Both the position numbers and the translations under genes were made by a program. This document shows positions 1-9,552 of a DNA stretch of 64,000 bases, piece by piece. The stretch lies in the NCBI GenBank assembly GCA_937139405.1, contig CAKZPV010000034.1, positions 124,001 to 188,000 on the forward strand, in the 5' to 3' direction. The notes under the pieces are model-generated. The model saw only the letters and a program-made list of their open reading frames with translations, was not told where the DNA came from and searched no databases. The stretch comes from an uncultured Nitrospirota bacterium. GTDB lineage: Bacteria; Nitrospirota; Nitrospiria; Nitrospirales; UBA8639. Numbering within the stretch: position 1 is the first letter of the stretch; each line of letters begins with the position of its first letter.

Positions 1-642
1 ATCGACCCAACCCAATTTAGCCATCAGCGTCAGGGCTAACGGCACCTCAAATATCAGCCCAAAGACCAAGAGAAACCACAAGATAAATCCCACAAAATTG
101 GCAATGGAGATTTGAGCAATAAACCCTGAAGCCAATCCGTAGGAAAGAAGAAAGTGCAAGGCAAAGGGGAGCACAAAAAAGAAACAAAAGGTCAACCCTA
201 GAAAAAATGCAACCGTACTAATCGCTGTAAATGGAGCAACAAAACGCCGTTCTTGCGCATGGAGCCCAGGCACCACAAATTGCCACACCTCCCATAACCA
301 ATACGGCGTGGTGAGCACTAAGGCAGACAGACCAGCGACCTTCACGTTTTGCCAGAGAGCTTCAGCCGGTGCAAGAAACACTAAGGGAATCTTAGGTAAA
401 TCCGAAGGAACCCATTCCCATGAATCCAAAATAAAATAATTTTGTAGTGGGACTCTCAGCCACGTGACAAGCGCATCGGCATAAAAGAATGTCCCCACAA
501 ACACCAAAGCCATCACGACAACCGCACGAGTCAGACGATGTTGAAATTCATGAAGATGCTCCATAACGGGCATCTTCTTATCTTCCAAGGGTTTAAAGAC
601 TTTTTCTTCAAACCACTGACCCATTTGACTTTGTTTAGCCAT
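1..642 (-). CDS. tatC: Sec-independent translocase subunit TatC (3' end beyond the window)
   Basis: This is the membrane core of the twin-arginine translocase, which recognises RR-signal peptides. The 214 visible residues start at the ATG at 642 and run off the window edge. After a soluble N-terminus come the conserved stretch MEHLHEFQHRL (about residues 27-37), several hydrophobic segments, the periplasmic PAEALW loop and the FEVPLAL helix with its conserved Glu. Family proteins are about 240-270 residues, so only the last helix or so is missing. It lies 68 bp downstream of the degP stop in the same direction, with an intrinsic terminator between them, so it probably has its own promoter. 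The SD is weak. A Tat substrate candidate lies at 42351. Confidence 0.93.
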   Translation of the reverse strand, partial: MAKQSQMGQWFEEKVFKPLEDKKMPVMEHLHEFQHRLTRAVVVMALVFVGTFFYADALVTWLRVPLQNYFILDSWEWVPSDLPKIPLVFLAPAEALWQNVKVAGLSALVLTTPYWLWEVWQFVVPGLHAQERRFVAPFTAISTVAFFLGLTFCFFFVLPFALHFLLSYGLASGFIAQISIANFVGFILWFLLVFGLIFEVPLALTLMAKLGWVD

Positions 643-660
643 ATATTTTCTGAGTGTCCT

Positions 661-694
661 AAAAAAGAAGAGGGAGGCGTGATGCCTCCCTCTT
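661..694 (-). terminator. Rho-independent terminator of the Do-like protease gene
   Basis: An 11-bp perfect stem (668-678 paired with 684-694, loop GTGAT) is followed on the minus strand by a T-rich tract (the plus strand reads AAAAAAGAA at 661-669). It sits 17 bp after the protease stop and 19 bp before tatC. Confidence 0.8.
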
Positions 695-710
695 TGCATG
701 AGTTGTGAGG

Positions 711-2225
711 TTATTTAGGATTCACCGCCACAAACAAGTTATTCCCTCGACGGCTGACCAAAAGAACGACGAGTTCTTTTTTAGGAATCTTTGAGGCAAT
801 TTGCTTATAGTCATCCAGACTTTTTACCGCACTTCGGCTGATCTCCTGAAGAAGATCACCTGGTTGGAGCCCCGCAGCTTCCACTTCGCTCCCAGATTCC
901 ACTTTGGTGATCACTACGCCTTTAGCCTCTTCTGGAATACCGAATTGATTTCGATTATCTTTCGAAAGAGCCTCAACGGTTAATCCAGATAACACATTAT
1001 CGAGTTTATCCATGGCTGGCGGCTTTTCTCCTGGGGGGGCGGCCTTGGCCAAGACTTGATCAGACGGCCGCTCTCCTAACACCAAGGTTAATGGCGTTTC
1101 CTTTCCTTCCCTTAGCACTTTGATCTCTTTTTGTTTTCCGACTTTTGTTCGAGCCACAATATTACGCAGGTGATTGACATCTTTTACCGATTCATTGCCG
1201 TATTCCAAAATCACATCACCACGCTGCAGTCCAGCTTTTGCCGAAGGCCCGTCTTCATGCACTTCACTAATGAGCACTCCGCCGTCTTGCCCTTCGGGCA
1301 ACTGAAAGGATTCTGCCAAGGATGGGGTGAGTTCCTGAATAGCCACACCCATCCACCCCCGCACAACTTTTCCAGAATCAATCAAACTATTGGCAATATC
1401 CTTTGCAATACTCACGGCGATAGCAAATCCCACACCTTCCGACCCACCGGTCCGAGAAAAGATAGCCGTGTTAATCCCAATCAGTTCCCCTTTCATATTG
1501 ACCAAGGCTCCACCGGAATTTCCCGGATTAATGGCAGCATCGGTTTGAATGAAATCTTCGTATTCAGTAATGCCCACACTCCCCCGACCCAATGCGCTGA
1601 TAATCCCGAAAGACACTGATGATTTCAGCCCAAATGGACTTCCTAACGCTAAGACCACATCGCCGACACGAAGAGTGTCATAGCTCCCCCATGGAATGAA
1701 GGGAAGTTGCTCATTTTCTAATTTCACTTTAATCACGGCGAGGTCTGTTTTCGGATCCATTCCGACAACTGTCGCAGGAATTTCCCGTCCATCGTTAAGA
1801 GTCACATTGATATCCTTGGCATCTTCGACAACATGATTATTCGTCAGAATATAGCCACGCGCGTCAATGACTACTCCAGAGCCAGCACTCAAGCCTGGGC
1901 CACCAGGAGGTCGTCCGGGAGGGCCTCCACCTGGTCCACCGCCACCGGGAGGGCCACCAAATGGTCCTGGGGGCAATTGTCTCGATGAACTTCCACCATT
2001 TTTTACAGCGACATTGACCACGGCAGGCCCAACTTTTTCGACAATTTCAGAAAAGCCTTCGAGAAAGGCTCCGGGAAGAGCTGCCTGCGCTTGCTTCGAG
2101 GAAACCCAATCGTCTCCACACAAAGCACCCACAAAGCCAAGACTTATCAAGAGCAGCATGAACCTCGAAAAGGGGGCAATCCCTAAGGAACGCGAATAGC
2201 CCAAAAACATCCGTGACATGTGCAT
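711..2225 (-). CDS. Do/DegP-like periplasmic serine protease with two PDZ domains
   Basis: HtrA-family envelope protease and chaperone. Residues about 20-37 form a signal or anchor segment. The trypsin-like domain shows the triad His131 (TNNHVV), Asp161 (KTDLAV) and Ser237 (NPGNSGG). Two PDZ domains follow (about 285-375 and 410-500), giving 504 residues, normal for DegP/DegQ. The unusual part is a roughly 25-residue Gly/Pro-rich stretch (about 85-111) between the N-terminus and the catalytic domain. The ATG at 2225 is preferred because an AGGAG lies 9 nt upstream; the next Met (residue 3) would be too far from it. DegP, DegQ and MucD cannot be separated here. Confidence 0.92.
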   Translation of the reverse strand: MHMSRMFLGYSRSLGIAPFSRFMLLLISLGFVGALCGDDWVSSKQAQAALPGAFLEGFSEIVEKVGPAVVNVAVKNGGSSSRQLPPGPFGGPPGGGGPGGGPPGRPPGGPGLSAGSGVVIDARGYILTNNHVVEDAKDINVTLNDGREIPATVVGMDPKTDLAVIKVKLENEQLPFIPWGSYDTLRVGDVVLALGSPFGLKSSVSFGIISALGRGSVGITEYEDFIQTDAAINPGNSGGALVNMKGELIGINTAIFSRTGGSEGVGFAIAVSIAKDIANSLIDSGKVVRGWMGVAIQELTPSLAESFQLPEGQDGGVLISEVHEDGPSAKAGLQRGDVILEYGNESVKDVNHLRNIVARTKVGKQKEIKVLREGKETPLTLVLGERPSDQVLAKAAPPGEKPPAMDKLDNVLSGLTVEALSKDNRNQFGIPEEAKGVVITKVESGSEVEAAGLQPGDLLQEISRSAVKSLDDYKQIASKIPKKELVVLLVSRRGNNLFVAVNPK

Positions 2226-2676
2226 TATTCCAATCTCCTGTTTTTGAGGAAAACGTAATTGAAAGAAGATGTTAGATAAACTCTTACGGATTTAGACCTT
2301 TGTTCCTAATCTTCATTTTGAAGGCTAAAACCATTAAAACACTACAACCATTTGATTCTACAATAATTGTTTCTCCACCTTCAAAGTCAAATCTTAGGTA
2401 TTTTTACCTTTTAGGGCCAGCGGCTAAGCTTTTAAAGAAACCTTGAGTTGTTGAATGAAAAAAAGAGGGTCTTAATCCCCCATGTCAGGGAGGAATCAAG
2501 AGCAGAATAGGATATCAGACGAGCGACAGGAGGGACTTGCGACCCATTGCAACAGCGTTTGTCATATATGTAAAAGGTTCGACAATGGATGATAGAAAAC
2601 TGCGGCTAGAAAATAATGTGGAGGGCGAGTAGAACGATATACAGAGCTTCGAACTGTTCGTCAGCAACGTATTCAG
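2226..2676. other. 450-bp intergenic stretch
   Basis: I see no credible gene here. A weak sigma70-like pair reads on the minus strand towards the protease: TTGACT at 2390-2385, 17 nt, then ATTATT at 2367-2362, about 140 bp before the start codon. The rest has no recognisable repeat or RNA. Confidence 0.35.
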
Positions 2677-3027
2677 CTATTCGAAAATATCTAATAAAGA
2701 GCCCAACATCCTATCTTGAGTGCGAATACTTGCTAGATTAGCTTCAATAAGATTGGTCGCTTTCAATGTATTGATCAGCTCTTCTTCTACAGCAACATTG
2801 GACCCGTGGCGAAAGGTGAAGGGATCATCTCCAGTCGGCAATTGAGGACCTGGTCTCTGGTCTTGGCTTAATGAAACAATGACGCCACCCACCGACGATT
2901 CTTCAAACGTGGCTCGCGTTCGTTTGAAATCCTCTGTCTGAGCATTCGCAATATTGTGGGCGCTGACACCAAGAAGACGACTGCCAGCTTGAACTCCTGA
3001 TAGAGCTGTGGCGAATCCTGGAAACAT
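2677..3027 (-). CDS. Flagellar basal-body rod/hook-like protein, stand-alone
   Basis: The 116-residue product carries the two ends of the flagellar rod/hook family. The N-terminal part contains ALSGVQAGSRLLGVSAHNIAN followed by TEDFKRTRATF. The C-terminal helix reads EEELINTLKATNLIEANLASIRTQDRMLG. Such proteins (FlgB, FlgC, FlgG) assemble into the periplasmic rod. The reading frame stays open 30 codons upstream, but a GGGAGG sits 5 nt before the ATG at 3027, which fixes the start. No other rod gene is next to it; motAB are 50 kb away. The FlgC-like length is suggestive, but the exact subunit is uncertain. Confidence 0.75.
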   Translation of the reverse strand: MFPGFATALSGVQAGSRLLGVSAHNIANAQTEDFKRTRATFEESSVGGVIVSLSQDQRPGPQLPTGDDPFTFRHGSNVAVEEELINTLKATNLIEANLASIRTQDRMLGSLLDIFE

Positions 3028-3241
3028 CATGGCCTCCCTATTTCGAAAGAGAAGTGATTCCGTATTATGCCATCGACCAATTTTTAAAAATCTTTCCGAA
3101 AACCAATTTTTCTGCACAGTTTCATATTTTGTTCATTGAGATTCATAGATTGTTCATTCAGCTACTGAAGGTCATTTGTCAATTTGCTAAAATGACGACT
3201 GTTTCGAAATGATATAGATCAATGTTGACATGTGAGAAACC

Positions 3242-4198
3242 ATGCGCGGCTTAGTACTTGAACCAAACCTTCGTCTCCAAATAGATCGACCAAAACCTGG
3301 GGCTAAGCCGGAAGAAGCCATCGTCCAAGTCCTGCAAGCAGGAATCTGTTCAACCGATTTACATTTAATGAAAGGCTATATGGACTTTCAGGGAGTGCTT
3401 GGACATGAGTTTGTCGGTACGGTCGATCAGGCGCCGAACCATACCTCACTGATAGGAAAACGCGTGGTTGGCGAAATTAATGCCGCCTGTCGAGTCTGTG
3501 AAACCTGTTCGCAGGGGCGACCGACCCATTGCCCTAATCGTACAACGTTAGGAATCATGGGGCGCGACGGAGCCTTTGCGGATTATCTCTCGCTGCCCAT
3601 TGAAAATCTCTATCCGCTCCCTGAAGAAATATCAAATGAGCAGGCCGTGTTTATTGAACCGTTAGCCGCCGCCTGTGAAATTCCACAACTCGTCACCATC
3701 AAACCCAAAGACCGCGTCGTCATTATCGGAGATGGCAAATTAGGGTTACTCTGCGCACAAGTACTGGTGTTGTCGGGGTGTCACGTTACACTTCTGGGTC
3801 GACATTGTGAAAATCATAGTTGGCTTCAGAGAAAAGGCATTACAGTGACATCCGAAATCAAAGATATCCCGCCTGGTGCAGACATCATCGTTGAAGCCAC
3901 AGGAAGTCCTCAAGGACTGACCATGGCTGCTAGACTCGTTCGGCCACGAGGAATGATTGTCTTGAAATCAACGTATCATGGAGAGGTGTTAGTCAATATG
4001 ACGGAATTAGTGATTAACGAAATTTCCGTCATTGGGTCACGTTGCGGTCCATTTGCTCCGGCGCTTCGCCTATTAGCAAGTGGAATGATTGAGGTGGAAG
4101 CCCTAATTCATGCGCGATACTCATTATCCAAAGGAGTCAAAGCTATGGAACAAGCCTCGCAACCGGGAACCTTAAAAGTCTTACTCGATATGTCTTAA
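3242..4198 (+). CDS. Zinc-dependent alcohol dehydrogenase (MDR superfamily)
   Basis: Medium-chain dehydrogenase of 318 residues. The catalytic zinc site is Cys36 (GICSTD), His55-Glu56 (GHEF) and Glu139. The structural zinc cysteines are Cys83, 86, 89 and 97. The NAD(P)-binding glycines are in GDGKLG (163-168). The protein is shorter than classic alcohol dehydrogenases (about 340-375), with a compact C-terminus. The substrate cannot be read from sequence; threonine/sorbitol-dehydrogenase-like relatives are possible. It is monocistronic, followed 88 bp later by a tRNA gene. Confidence 0.85.
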   Translation: MRGLVLEPNLRLQIDRPKPGAKPEEAIVQVLQAGICSTDLHLMKGYMDFQGVLGHEFVGTVDQAPNHTSLIGKRVVGEINAACRVCETCSQGRPTHCPNRTTLGIMGRDGAFADYLSLPIENLYPLPEEISNEQAVFIEPLAAACEIPQLVTIKPKDRVVIIGDGKLGLLCAQVLVLSGCHVTLLGRHCENHSWLQRKGITVTSEIKDIPPGADIIVEATGSPQGLTMAARLVRPRGMIVLKSTYHGEVLVNMTELVINEISVIGSRCGPFAPALRLLASGMIEVEALIHARYSLSKGVKAMEQASQPGTLKVLLDMS

Positions 4199-4286
4199 AG
4201 TCCTTTAGAAGCCCAAAATCTTTTCTCAAAACCTCCTAGTCCCTTACCACAACTTTTGATATGATGATCCCGATGTTAATGTTATT

Positions 4287-4362
4287 GCTGGCGTAGCTCA
4301 GTTGGTAGAGCAGCGGTTTTGTAAACCGCAGGTCGCAGGTTCGATCCCTGTCGCCAGCTCCA
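4287..4362 (+). tRNA. tRNA-Thr (anticodon UGU)
   Basis: A complete cloverleaf: acceptor GCTGGCG/CGCCAGC, D-arm GCTCAGTTGGTAGAGC, anticodon stem GCGGT/ACCGC with loop TTTGTAA (anticodon TGT at 4320-4322), and T-arm GCAGG-TTCGATC-CCTGT. The 3' end reads TCCA, so CCA is encoded. Confidence 0.97.
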
Positions 4363-4612
4363 TTCTTTCTAAGCCCCTTCAAAAAATTCTGCGTTTCTGT
4401 GGCGCTCCCCTTGCAGGAGAAGCTAAAATGTCAACTCTGCCCATTACTAGTCTTCAAAAACATGATTGATTGGGAAGTATCTAGCTAGTGATGAGCCATT
4501 GAAGAGACGATAGGAGACCTACCCTCCTCCCCGATACGAACCCGTAACTTCTAAGATGTTGCGTGATCGAAAAACAGCCATAGGCTAAACAAACAGACAA
4601 CCATTTTCCCGC

Positions 4613-5686
4613 TTATTGTGTATTCACTGATTGAGGTAAAACATCATCTTCACGTGTTGCCATAGATTGAGGAAAATTAAGTGGTCTCTTAAGGCGACGA
4701 AGCAGTCGCTTCACATAATAGCTTGTTATTAATGAATACATAGAGGGGGATAGCATTCCAAACTCTTGAAACTGCTGAATAACTCGATGGGAATTGCCTC
4801 GAAACAAACACACCCACAGCCCCATATTCCCGGTATGAGTGATGATGGTATGACATGTTGAAATCAAATGAGTAACAGCAAGCAACCTTCGACCAAATTC
4901 AAACTTATCCATCTCAAGTTGCTGTAAATCACATTTATGCATTACAAGTTTCCCTGAAGTTACCGGTAGCTCTTCGAAATAGAAACACTTATCAGCAAAA
5001 TGCCGTTTAAATGCCAGACGAACCTGGCTCTGATCAGTTTGAATCAGCACTCTAAAATCAGGATATTTCTGAAGAATTTTTTCAGCTTCTTGAATAAACA
5101 TTTCATAGGGTGCGACATGCACTTCTTTATCCTTGTCAGTCCCTCTATAGAAAACAACTAGAGTTTTTGAAAGGCACACCTGGTATTTATCAATGAGCCA
5201 GCCCTTCAGTTCAACAATAGCCGGACTTAGACTAAAGTACTTTTGGATGAACGGGTTATATTGACTAAAGTCTATTCTGTTATAAATTCCATGATGGTTA
5301 GGGACCAAAACCTTCGACCCAAGATTGATATTCACTTCGCTGTTTATTGTAAAGTAATCTTTGAATGTGTCTTCTTGTTTTTCAATTTGGGTCGGTGTTT
5401 TGAAGTAACTGAAGCCTCGTGAAAAATCAATTTTACAGGGAGCAATATTCTGTAGGTATAAGTTAATTAAATAACTAAGTGTGACGCTACAATTCGAAAA
5501 GAAACCGCAATTCCAACCACAATATAGAATCTGCAAGGCTGATGAGTAGGAGCAATTATGTTGAAATTGGATATCGGCAACCAAGAGATCTACTCGCGCA
5601 CTGTTCATAGGTATTCGTTTGTTAAGAGCTGGAAATTGCTTATTGCAAAGGTAGGTATGACTTAGGCTTAAACCAATGTCACCCAA
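4613..5686 (-). CDS. Fucosyltransferase-like glycosyltransferase
   Basis: About 357 residues, or about 331 if the ATG at 5608 is used. I assign it to the GT-B fucosyltransferase-like group (NodZ/O-FucT fold) from two features. One is an N-terminal GFFSN-type stretch (CGFFSNCSVTLSYLINLYL). The other is the HxRGTD-like motif FYRGTDKDKEVHVAPYEMF, followed by a strand ending in LIQTDQ. The C-terminal HTGNMGLWVCLFRGN loop fits the donor site. The most upstream start is a TTG without an SD, so the true N-terminus is unclear. The gene is clearly AT-richer than its neighbours and cysteine-rich. It stands near a second gene of the same fold (6191) on the other strand. The acceptor is unknown. Confidence 0.6.
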   Translation of the reverse strand: MGDIGLSLSHTYLCNKQFPALNKRIPMNSARVDLLVADIQFQHNCSYSSALQILYCGWNCGFFSNCSVTLSYLINLYLQNIAPCKIDFSRGFSYFKTPTQIEKQEDTFKDYFTINSEVNINLGSKVLVPNHHGIYNRIDFSQYNPFIQKYFSLSPAIVELKGWLIDKYQVCLSKTLVVFYRGTDKDKEVHVAPYEMFIQEAEKILQKYPDFRVLIQTDQSQVRLAFKRHFADKCFYFEELPVTSGKLVMHKCDLQQLEMDKFEFGRRLLAVTHLISTCHTIITHTGNMGLWVCLFRGNSHRVIQQFQEFGMLSPSMYSLITSYYVKRLLRRLKRPLNFPQSMATREDDVLPQSVNTQ

Positions 5687-6190
5687 ATGACCGAAGCATG
5701 ATACAGCAAAGGTAGAATCATATATGTTTTCTTCTTGATTTTGAACTCATAGATTATTTATCTCAATAAAGCATCATTAACTAAGGCTAAACTGAGGACT
5801 GTCTACATGTGAAACGGGGAAGCCGAGCACTGGCCAATGGAAGCAAATAATGCACGCATATGTGGTAGCGTATTCGAATAGAGGATACATTCTATTTCAA
5901 TATCTAGTTTACTAGATCGACAAAATCCTAAAATCAACAATTTCTTGATAGATTCGGTTTGTTGATAGCCTGGAGAAGCCATCCCCCTCCATGTGGGTTA
6001 TGGAAATAACCTGTCAGACAGTATATTTGACATAACACATAACTCTTAATTAGATGATTTAGCAGATTCTTGATCTGCACAATGTGTTAAACCATAGCAA
6101 ATTGATCAATCATATTATGCCCGTAATGGTAGGTGTAGCTATCGACTTACCTCAATTTCAGGCCTTTTCTTTGTCATGTTGTAGATATCT
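5687..6190. other. 504-bp divergent intergenic region between two glycosyltransferase-like genes
   Basis: AT-rich, with no ORF worth calling and no clear RNA. It must contain the divergent promoters of both neighbours, but I could not pick convincing -35/-10 pairs. Confidence 0.4.
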
Positions 6191-7528
6191 ATGAAGACTG
6201 AAGCTGTTCGTTTCAAGACTGACACCTATTTTAGTATTAATCCTCTTCCATCTGGTCTTTCAGACCAAATACTAGAATTTTCCGTCTTCTACAAACTTGG
6301 GCTTTCTTTAGGCTATCACTATATCCACTCCCCTTTTCATTCTCCCCAGAGGGCATTGCCTCCCCCACCCCTAGGCATGGTGCCCCCATTAGTTAATCCT
6401 CATCCCATTACCAATATATACAGAAAGTTATGTCGAAAGTTCTATGACTATTGGCATCGCTTAGAAGGCAAATCCTTTCCTGATCCCTATGATTTTTTAG
6501 GCTTCAATTCCTATCTAGCTAGGAGAAATATTTCCATTCCAACTATGGAGGACCTAGAAAAGATCGATTTGGAATTAGGCGATAGTACTCTAGAAAAAAA
6601 TAGCATAAAGACCTTTGAAGAACTGCAATATTTCATAAGAAATTTCCTTTCGCAAAAAAGCCCTGGAAAGAAAAAAACCTTAGTGACGTTTAGGGCTACC
6701 AGCCTCCCATATTTAATGGGGGAGCTCATTCATTCAAATATTCCTAATTACCAAGATGGACTGAATTTGAATAAAACCTATTTCGAAGCAAAACAGCGAC
6801 ATCCATGGAAATCAATTTTCAAGGAGCGCAAACTAAAAATAGTGATGCATGTTCGGCAAGGAGACGTTGCCGTAATAGAAACACCATGGAACACGTTTAT
6901 TCCTGTTTGGTTAAAGAAGTTAGTTGAATATAAAACATTCAGCGACATTCAATACGACAATAGAGTGCTCCACCTTGATGAATATTATCAGTTCATAAAA
7001 AAAATACTGTCCCATCTCCAAGACACCGATTGTTCTTCTCTGATTTTCTCTGATGGATTTACGAGGGCCTTCTCTCAGCTTACCCTTAAAGGGGTGAAAA
7101 ACCTTAACCTCACAAAAGATCAATTGAAAAATCTTATAAAAAGTGCAAAATCATATGATGAAAAGGCATTTAAGAAGTTCACAACTATAGGCGGTAGTAC
7201 ATTAATACTCGGCGAACATCCAAGGAAACTTTGTGATTTACTCCACTCCATTCTCGTTGCTGACATTATTATTATTGGACCTCGAGCCGGAATGGTGCCG
7301 AAGTTATTAGCCACCTACGGTCATGTTGACACCATGCCCATTGTTATTGTGTTACATAAGGGAACCCCACCACCTTTTTCACAGATTGACTATATGGGCC
7401 TGCATGCCAAAGCAAAGAACTTTATCTATGTCAATATTGTTAATGATGACTACGAGGGAATTCTCCTCGAGCTAACCAACATGGTGGCCAATCGTCACCC
7501 AAAGCAGCAGCATGCTCAAGTCAGTTAA
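6191..7528 (+). CDS. O-fucosyltransferase-like glycosyltransferase
   Basis: 445 residues. The N-terminus PSGLSDQILEFSVFYKLG matches the GGLGDQ-type opening of GT11/O-FucT-like enzymes. The motif MHVRQGDVAVIE is the HxRxGD donor-binding signature, and the C-terminal IIIGPRAGMVPKLLATYG matches the family's closing loop. This suggests transfer of a sugar (possibly fucose) from a nucleotide donor to surface glycans. No SD is visible before the ATG. Base composition is AT-rich like the gene at 4613, suggesting joint acquisition. It could act on another deoxyhexose; the specificity cannot be read. Confidence 0.6.
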   Translation: MKTEAVRFKTDTYFSINPLPSGLSDQILEFSVFYKLGLSLGYHYIHSPFHSPQRALPPPPLGMVPPLVNPHPITNIYRKLCRKFYDYWHRLEGKSFPDPYDFLGFNSYLARRNISIPTMEDLEKIDLELGDSTLEKNSIKTFEELQYFIRNFLSQKSPGKKKTLVTFRATSLPYLMGELIHSNIPNYQDGLNLNKTYFEAKQRHPWKSIFKERKLKIVMHVRQGDVAVIETPWNTFIPVWLKKLVEYKTFSDIQYDNRVLHLDEYYQFIKKILSHLQDTDCSSLIFSDGFTRAFSQLTLKGVKNLNLTKDQLKNLIKSAKSYDEKAFKKFTTIGGSTLILGEHPRKLCDLLHSILVADIIIIGPRAGMVPKLLATYGHVDTMPIVIVLHKGTPPPFSQIDYMGLHAKAKNFIYVNIVNDDYEGILLELTNMVANRHPKQQHAQVS

Positions 7529-7780
7529 TCTGTTGTCAGAAATATTAATCATGAAGCAAATGATTACGTGCGACTTATTCTTACCTTTTCCCACCTCATC
7601 GTAAAAATTTGAATAACTTGTTTAAAATACCTGGTAACAAGTTTTCAATTTATTATTATCAACTCGCAGCTACAAGCATATCTATTCTGCTCGTATTCTA
7701 AAATATTTTGATAAGCAGTCTACTGATTGCTATATTTAGCCTTTACGTTGTCCGATTCTTAAGCAGATAAAGGAATCCTC

Positions 7781-9544
7781 ATGTCATCTCGCTCGCCCTT
7801 CTGGAATCTCAAAGATTTATTATGCAGCCCTGGAAAAGATTTCCAACGGCTTGAGAAGGAGTTGAAAACCAAGATTACATCGTTTGAACGACGACGGAGA
7901 AGATTGACTTCAGGAATATCTGATCAGACGTTTCAAGGTGCTCTCACACTCCTTGAAGACATTACCGAAAGGTTAAATACGCTTGGAGCTTATGCCTTTT
8001 TGTGGGTAGCAGAAAACACAAAAAACCAAACAGCGCGGGCATTTGAAAATCGGGTTCAGAGTCGATTGGCTCAATTCTCTCCTCGACTCTTCTTTTTTGA
8101 TTTGTGGTGGCAAAGTCTCCCGCCGAAGCAAGCGAGCCGTCTTTCTGCCCGCGCTCCACAATATCGGTATTACTTGGACACCCTCATACGATTAAAACAT
8201 CATACGTTATCTGAATCCGAAGAACGTATTGTCACTATCAAAAATACGACCGGTCGTCAGGCTTTAGAAGCCATGTACGGGGTGACCACGAATAGCATGA
8301 GTTTTCCACTCAAACATCAAGGCCGTACGAAGCATTTGAGCCGCGAACAATTGATGAGCTACGTCCGTCATCCTTCGACATCTATTCGTCGAGGAGCCTA
8401 TCAATCGCTGTTTAAGGTGTATGGAGCACAACGAGACGTCTTAGGAGATTTGTATAAACATTTGGTCCAAGATTGGGGCAATGAAGGTCTCGCCTTACGC
8501 CACTATTCTTCTCCAATTGCCGTCAGAAATGTGGCCAATGACCTTCCCGACCAAGCCGTTGATGCGCTTCTTACTACTTGCAGAAAAAATGTTGGTGTAT
8601 TCCAAGAATATTTTCAACTTAAAAAACGCCTTCTCAAGCTCAAAACTTTTCATCGTTATGATTTATATGCCCCTTATGGCGCAAAGTTTCGCCGCTATAC
8701 CTTTCCTCGTGCTGAGGCCTTAGTGCTGGAAGCCTACCAAAACTTTTCACCCACACTCTCAACTCTAGCTTCTCGGGTTATTCGTCAGCAACATATAGAT
8801 GCGGCTCTCCGGCCAGGAAAGATGGGTGGGGCCTTTTGCTATAGCGTCCATCCCAAACAGACGCCGTATGTGTTAGTTAACTTCACGGGAGAAGCTCGGG
8901 ATGTCTCGACCCTTGCCCATGAGTTGGGACATGCCGTTCATGCCATGTTGGCTGAGAACCATCCTGTTTTGACCTTCCACGCAGCTCTGCCTTTGGCTGA
9001 AACGGCATCAATATTTGGAGAACAATTGCTCTCGGATTCTTTGCTTGCTCAGGAGCGCGACAGCTCAAGCAAAGTGAGTCTGCTGCTCGGACAACTAGAT
9101 GATGCCTATGCCACGATTATGCGTCAGGCTTTTTTTGTGCTATTCGAACGCGAAGCTCATCGCATGATCGGCTCAGGTGCAACGATTGATGAATTGGCAA
9201 ACATGTACCTCACATTATTGCGGGAACAATTTGGCCAGACGGTCAAGGTTGGAGAGGAATTTCGTTGGGAATGGTTAGTTATTCCACATATTTATGCGAG
9301 TCCGTTTTATTGCTATTCCTACAGCTTTGGAAATTTACTGGTCATGGCGCTGTTCCAGCAATATAAAAAAGAAGGACAACCATTTATCCCCAAATATTTG
9401 GAACTTTTGGCGGGAGGCGGATCGGCGAGCCCTCAGGCACTCCTGACACCACTAGGAGTAGATGTGAGTTCTCGAAAATTCTGGCAGGGAGGATTTACAC
9501 GAATTCAGGCACTCGTGCATGAGCTTGAGCAGAATATGCCATAA
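7781..9544 (+). CDS. pepF: M3 family oligoendopeptidase (PepF-like)
   Basis: 587-residue zinc metallopeptidase. The motif HELGH (His380, Glu381, His384) lies in an AHELGHAVHA context typical of PepF, and the downstream LPLAETASIFGE supplies the third ligand Glu. It probably degrades short peptides in the cytoplasm, since no signal peptide is visible. An AAGGA 7 nt before the ATG supports the start. The gene ends 8 bp before the convergent cytochrome gene, so the 3' ends may overlap. Confidence 0.9.
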   Translation: MSSRSPFWNLKDLLCSPGKDFQRLEKELKTKITSFERRRRRLTSGISDQTFQGALTLLEDITERLNTLGAYAFLWVAENTKNQTARAFENRVQSRLAQFSPRLFFFDLWWQSLPPKQASRLSARAPQYRYYLDTLIRLKHHTLSESEERIVTIKNTTGRQALEAMYGVTTNSMSFPLKHQGRTKHLSREQLMSYVRHPSTSIRRGAYQSLFKVYGAQRDVLGDLYKHLVQDWGNEGLALRHYSSPIAVRNVANDLPDQAVDALLTTCRKNVGVFQEYFQLKKRLLKLKTFHRYDLYAPYGAKFRRYTFPRAEALVLEAYQNFSPTLSTLASRVIRQQHIDAALRPGKMGGAFCYSVHPKQTPYVLVNFTGEARDVSTLAHELGHAVHAMLAENHPVLTFHAALPLAETASIFGEQLLSDSLLAQERDSSSKVSLLLGQLDDAYATIMRQAFFVLFEREAHRMIGSGATIDELANMYLTLLREQFGQTVKVGEEFRWEWLVIPHIYASPFYCYSYSFGNLLVMALFQQYKKEGQPFIPKYLELLAGGGSASPQALLTPLGVDVSSRKFWQGGFTRIQALVHELEQNMP

Positions 9545-9552
9545 GGTACTGT

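Noticed and set aside
1131-1619. 162-codon plus-strand frame
   Set aside because: Antisense to the catalytic domain of the Do-like protease, with no SD and no recognisable domain.
4500-4560. GGTTCG-like sequence read on the minus strand, suggestive of a tRNA T-arm
   Set aside because: The flanking bases do not form a T-stem or acceptor stem.
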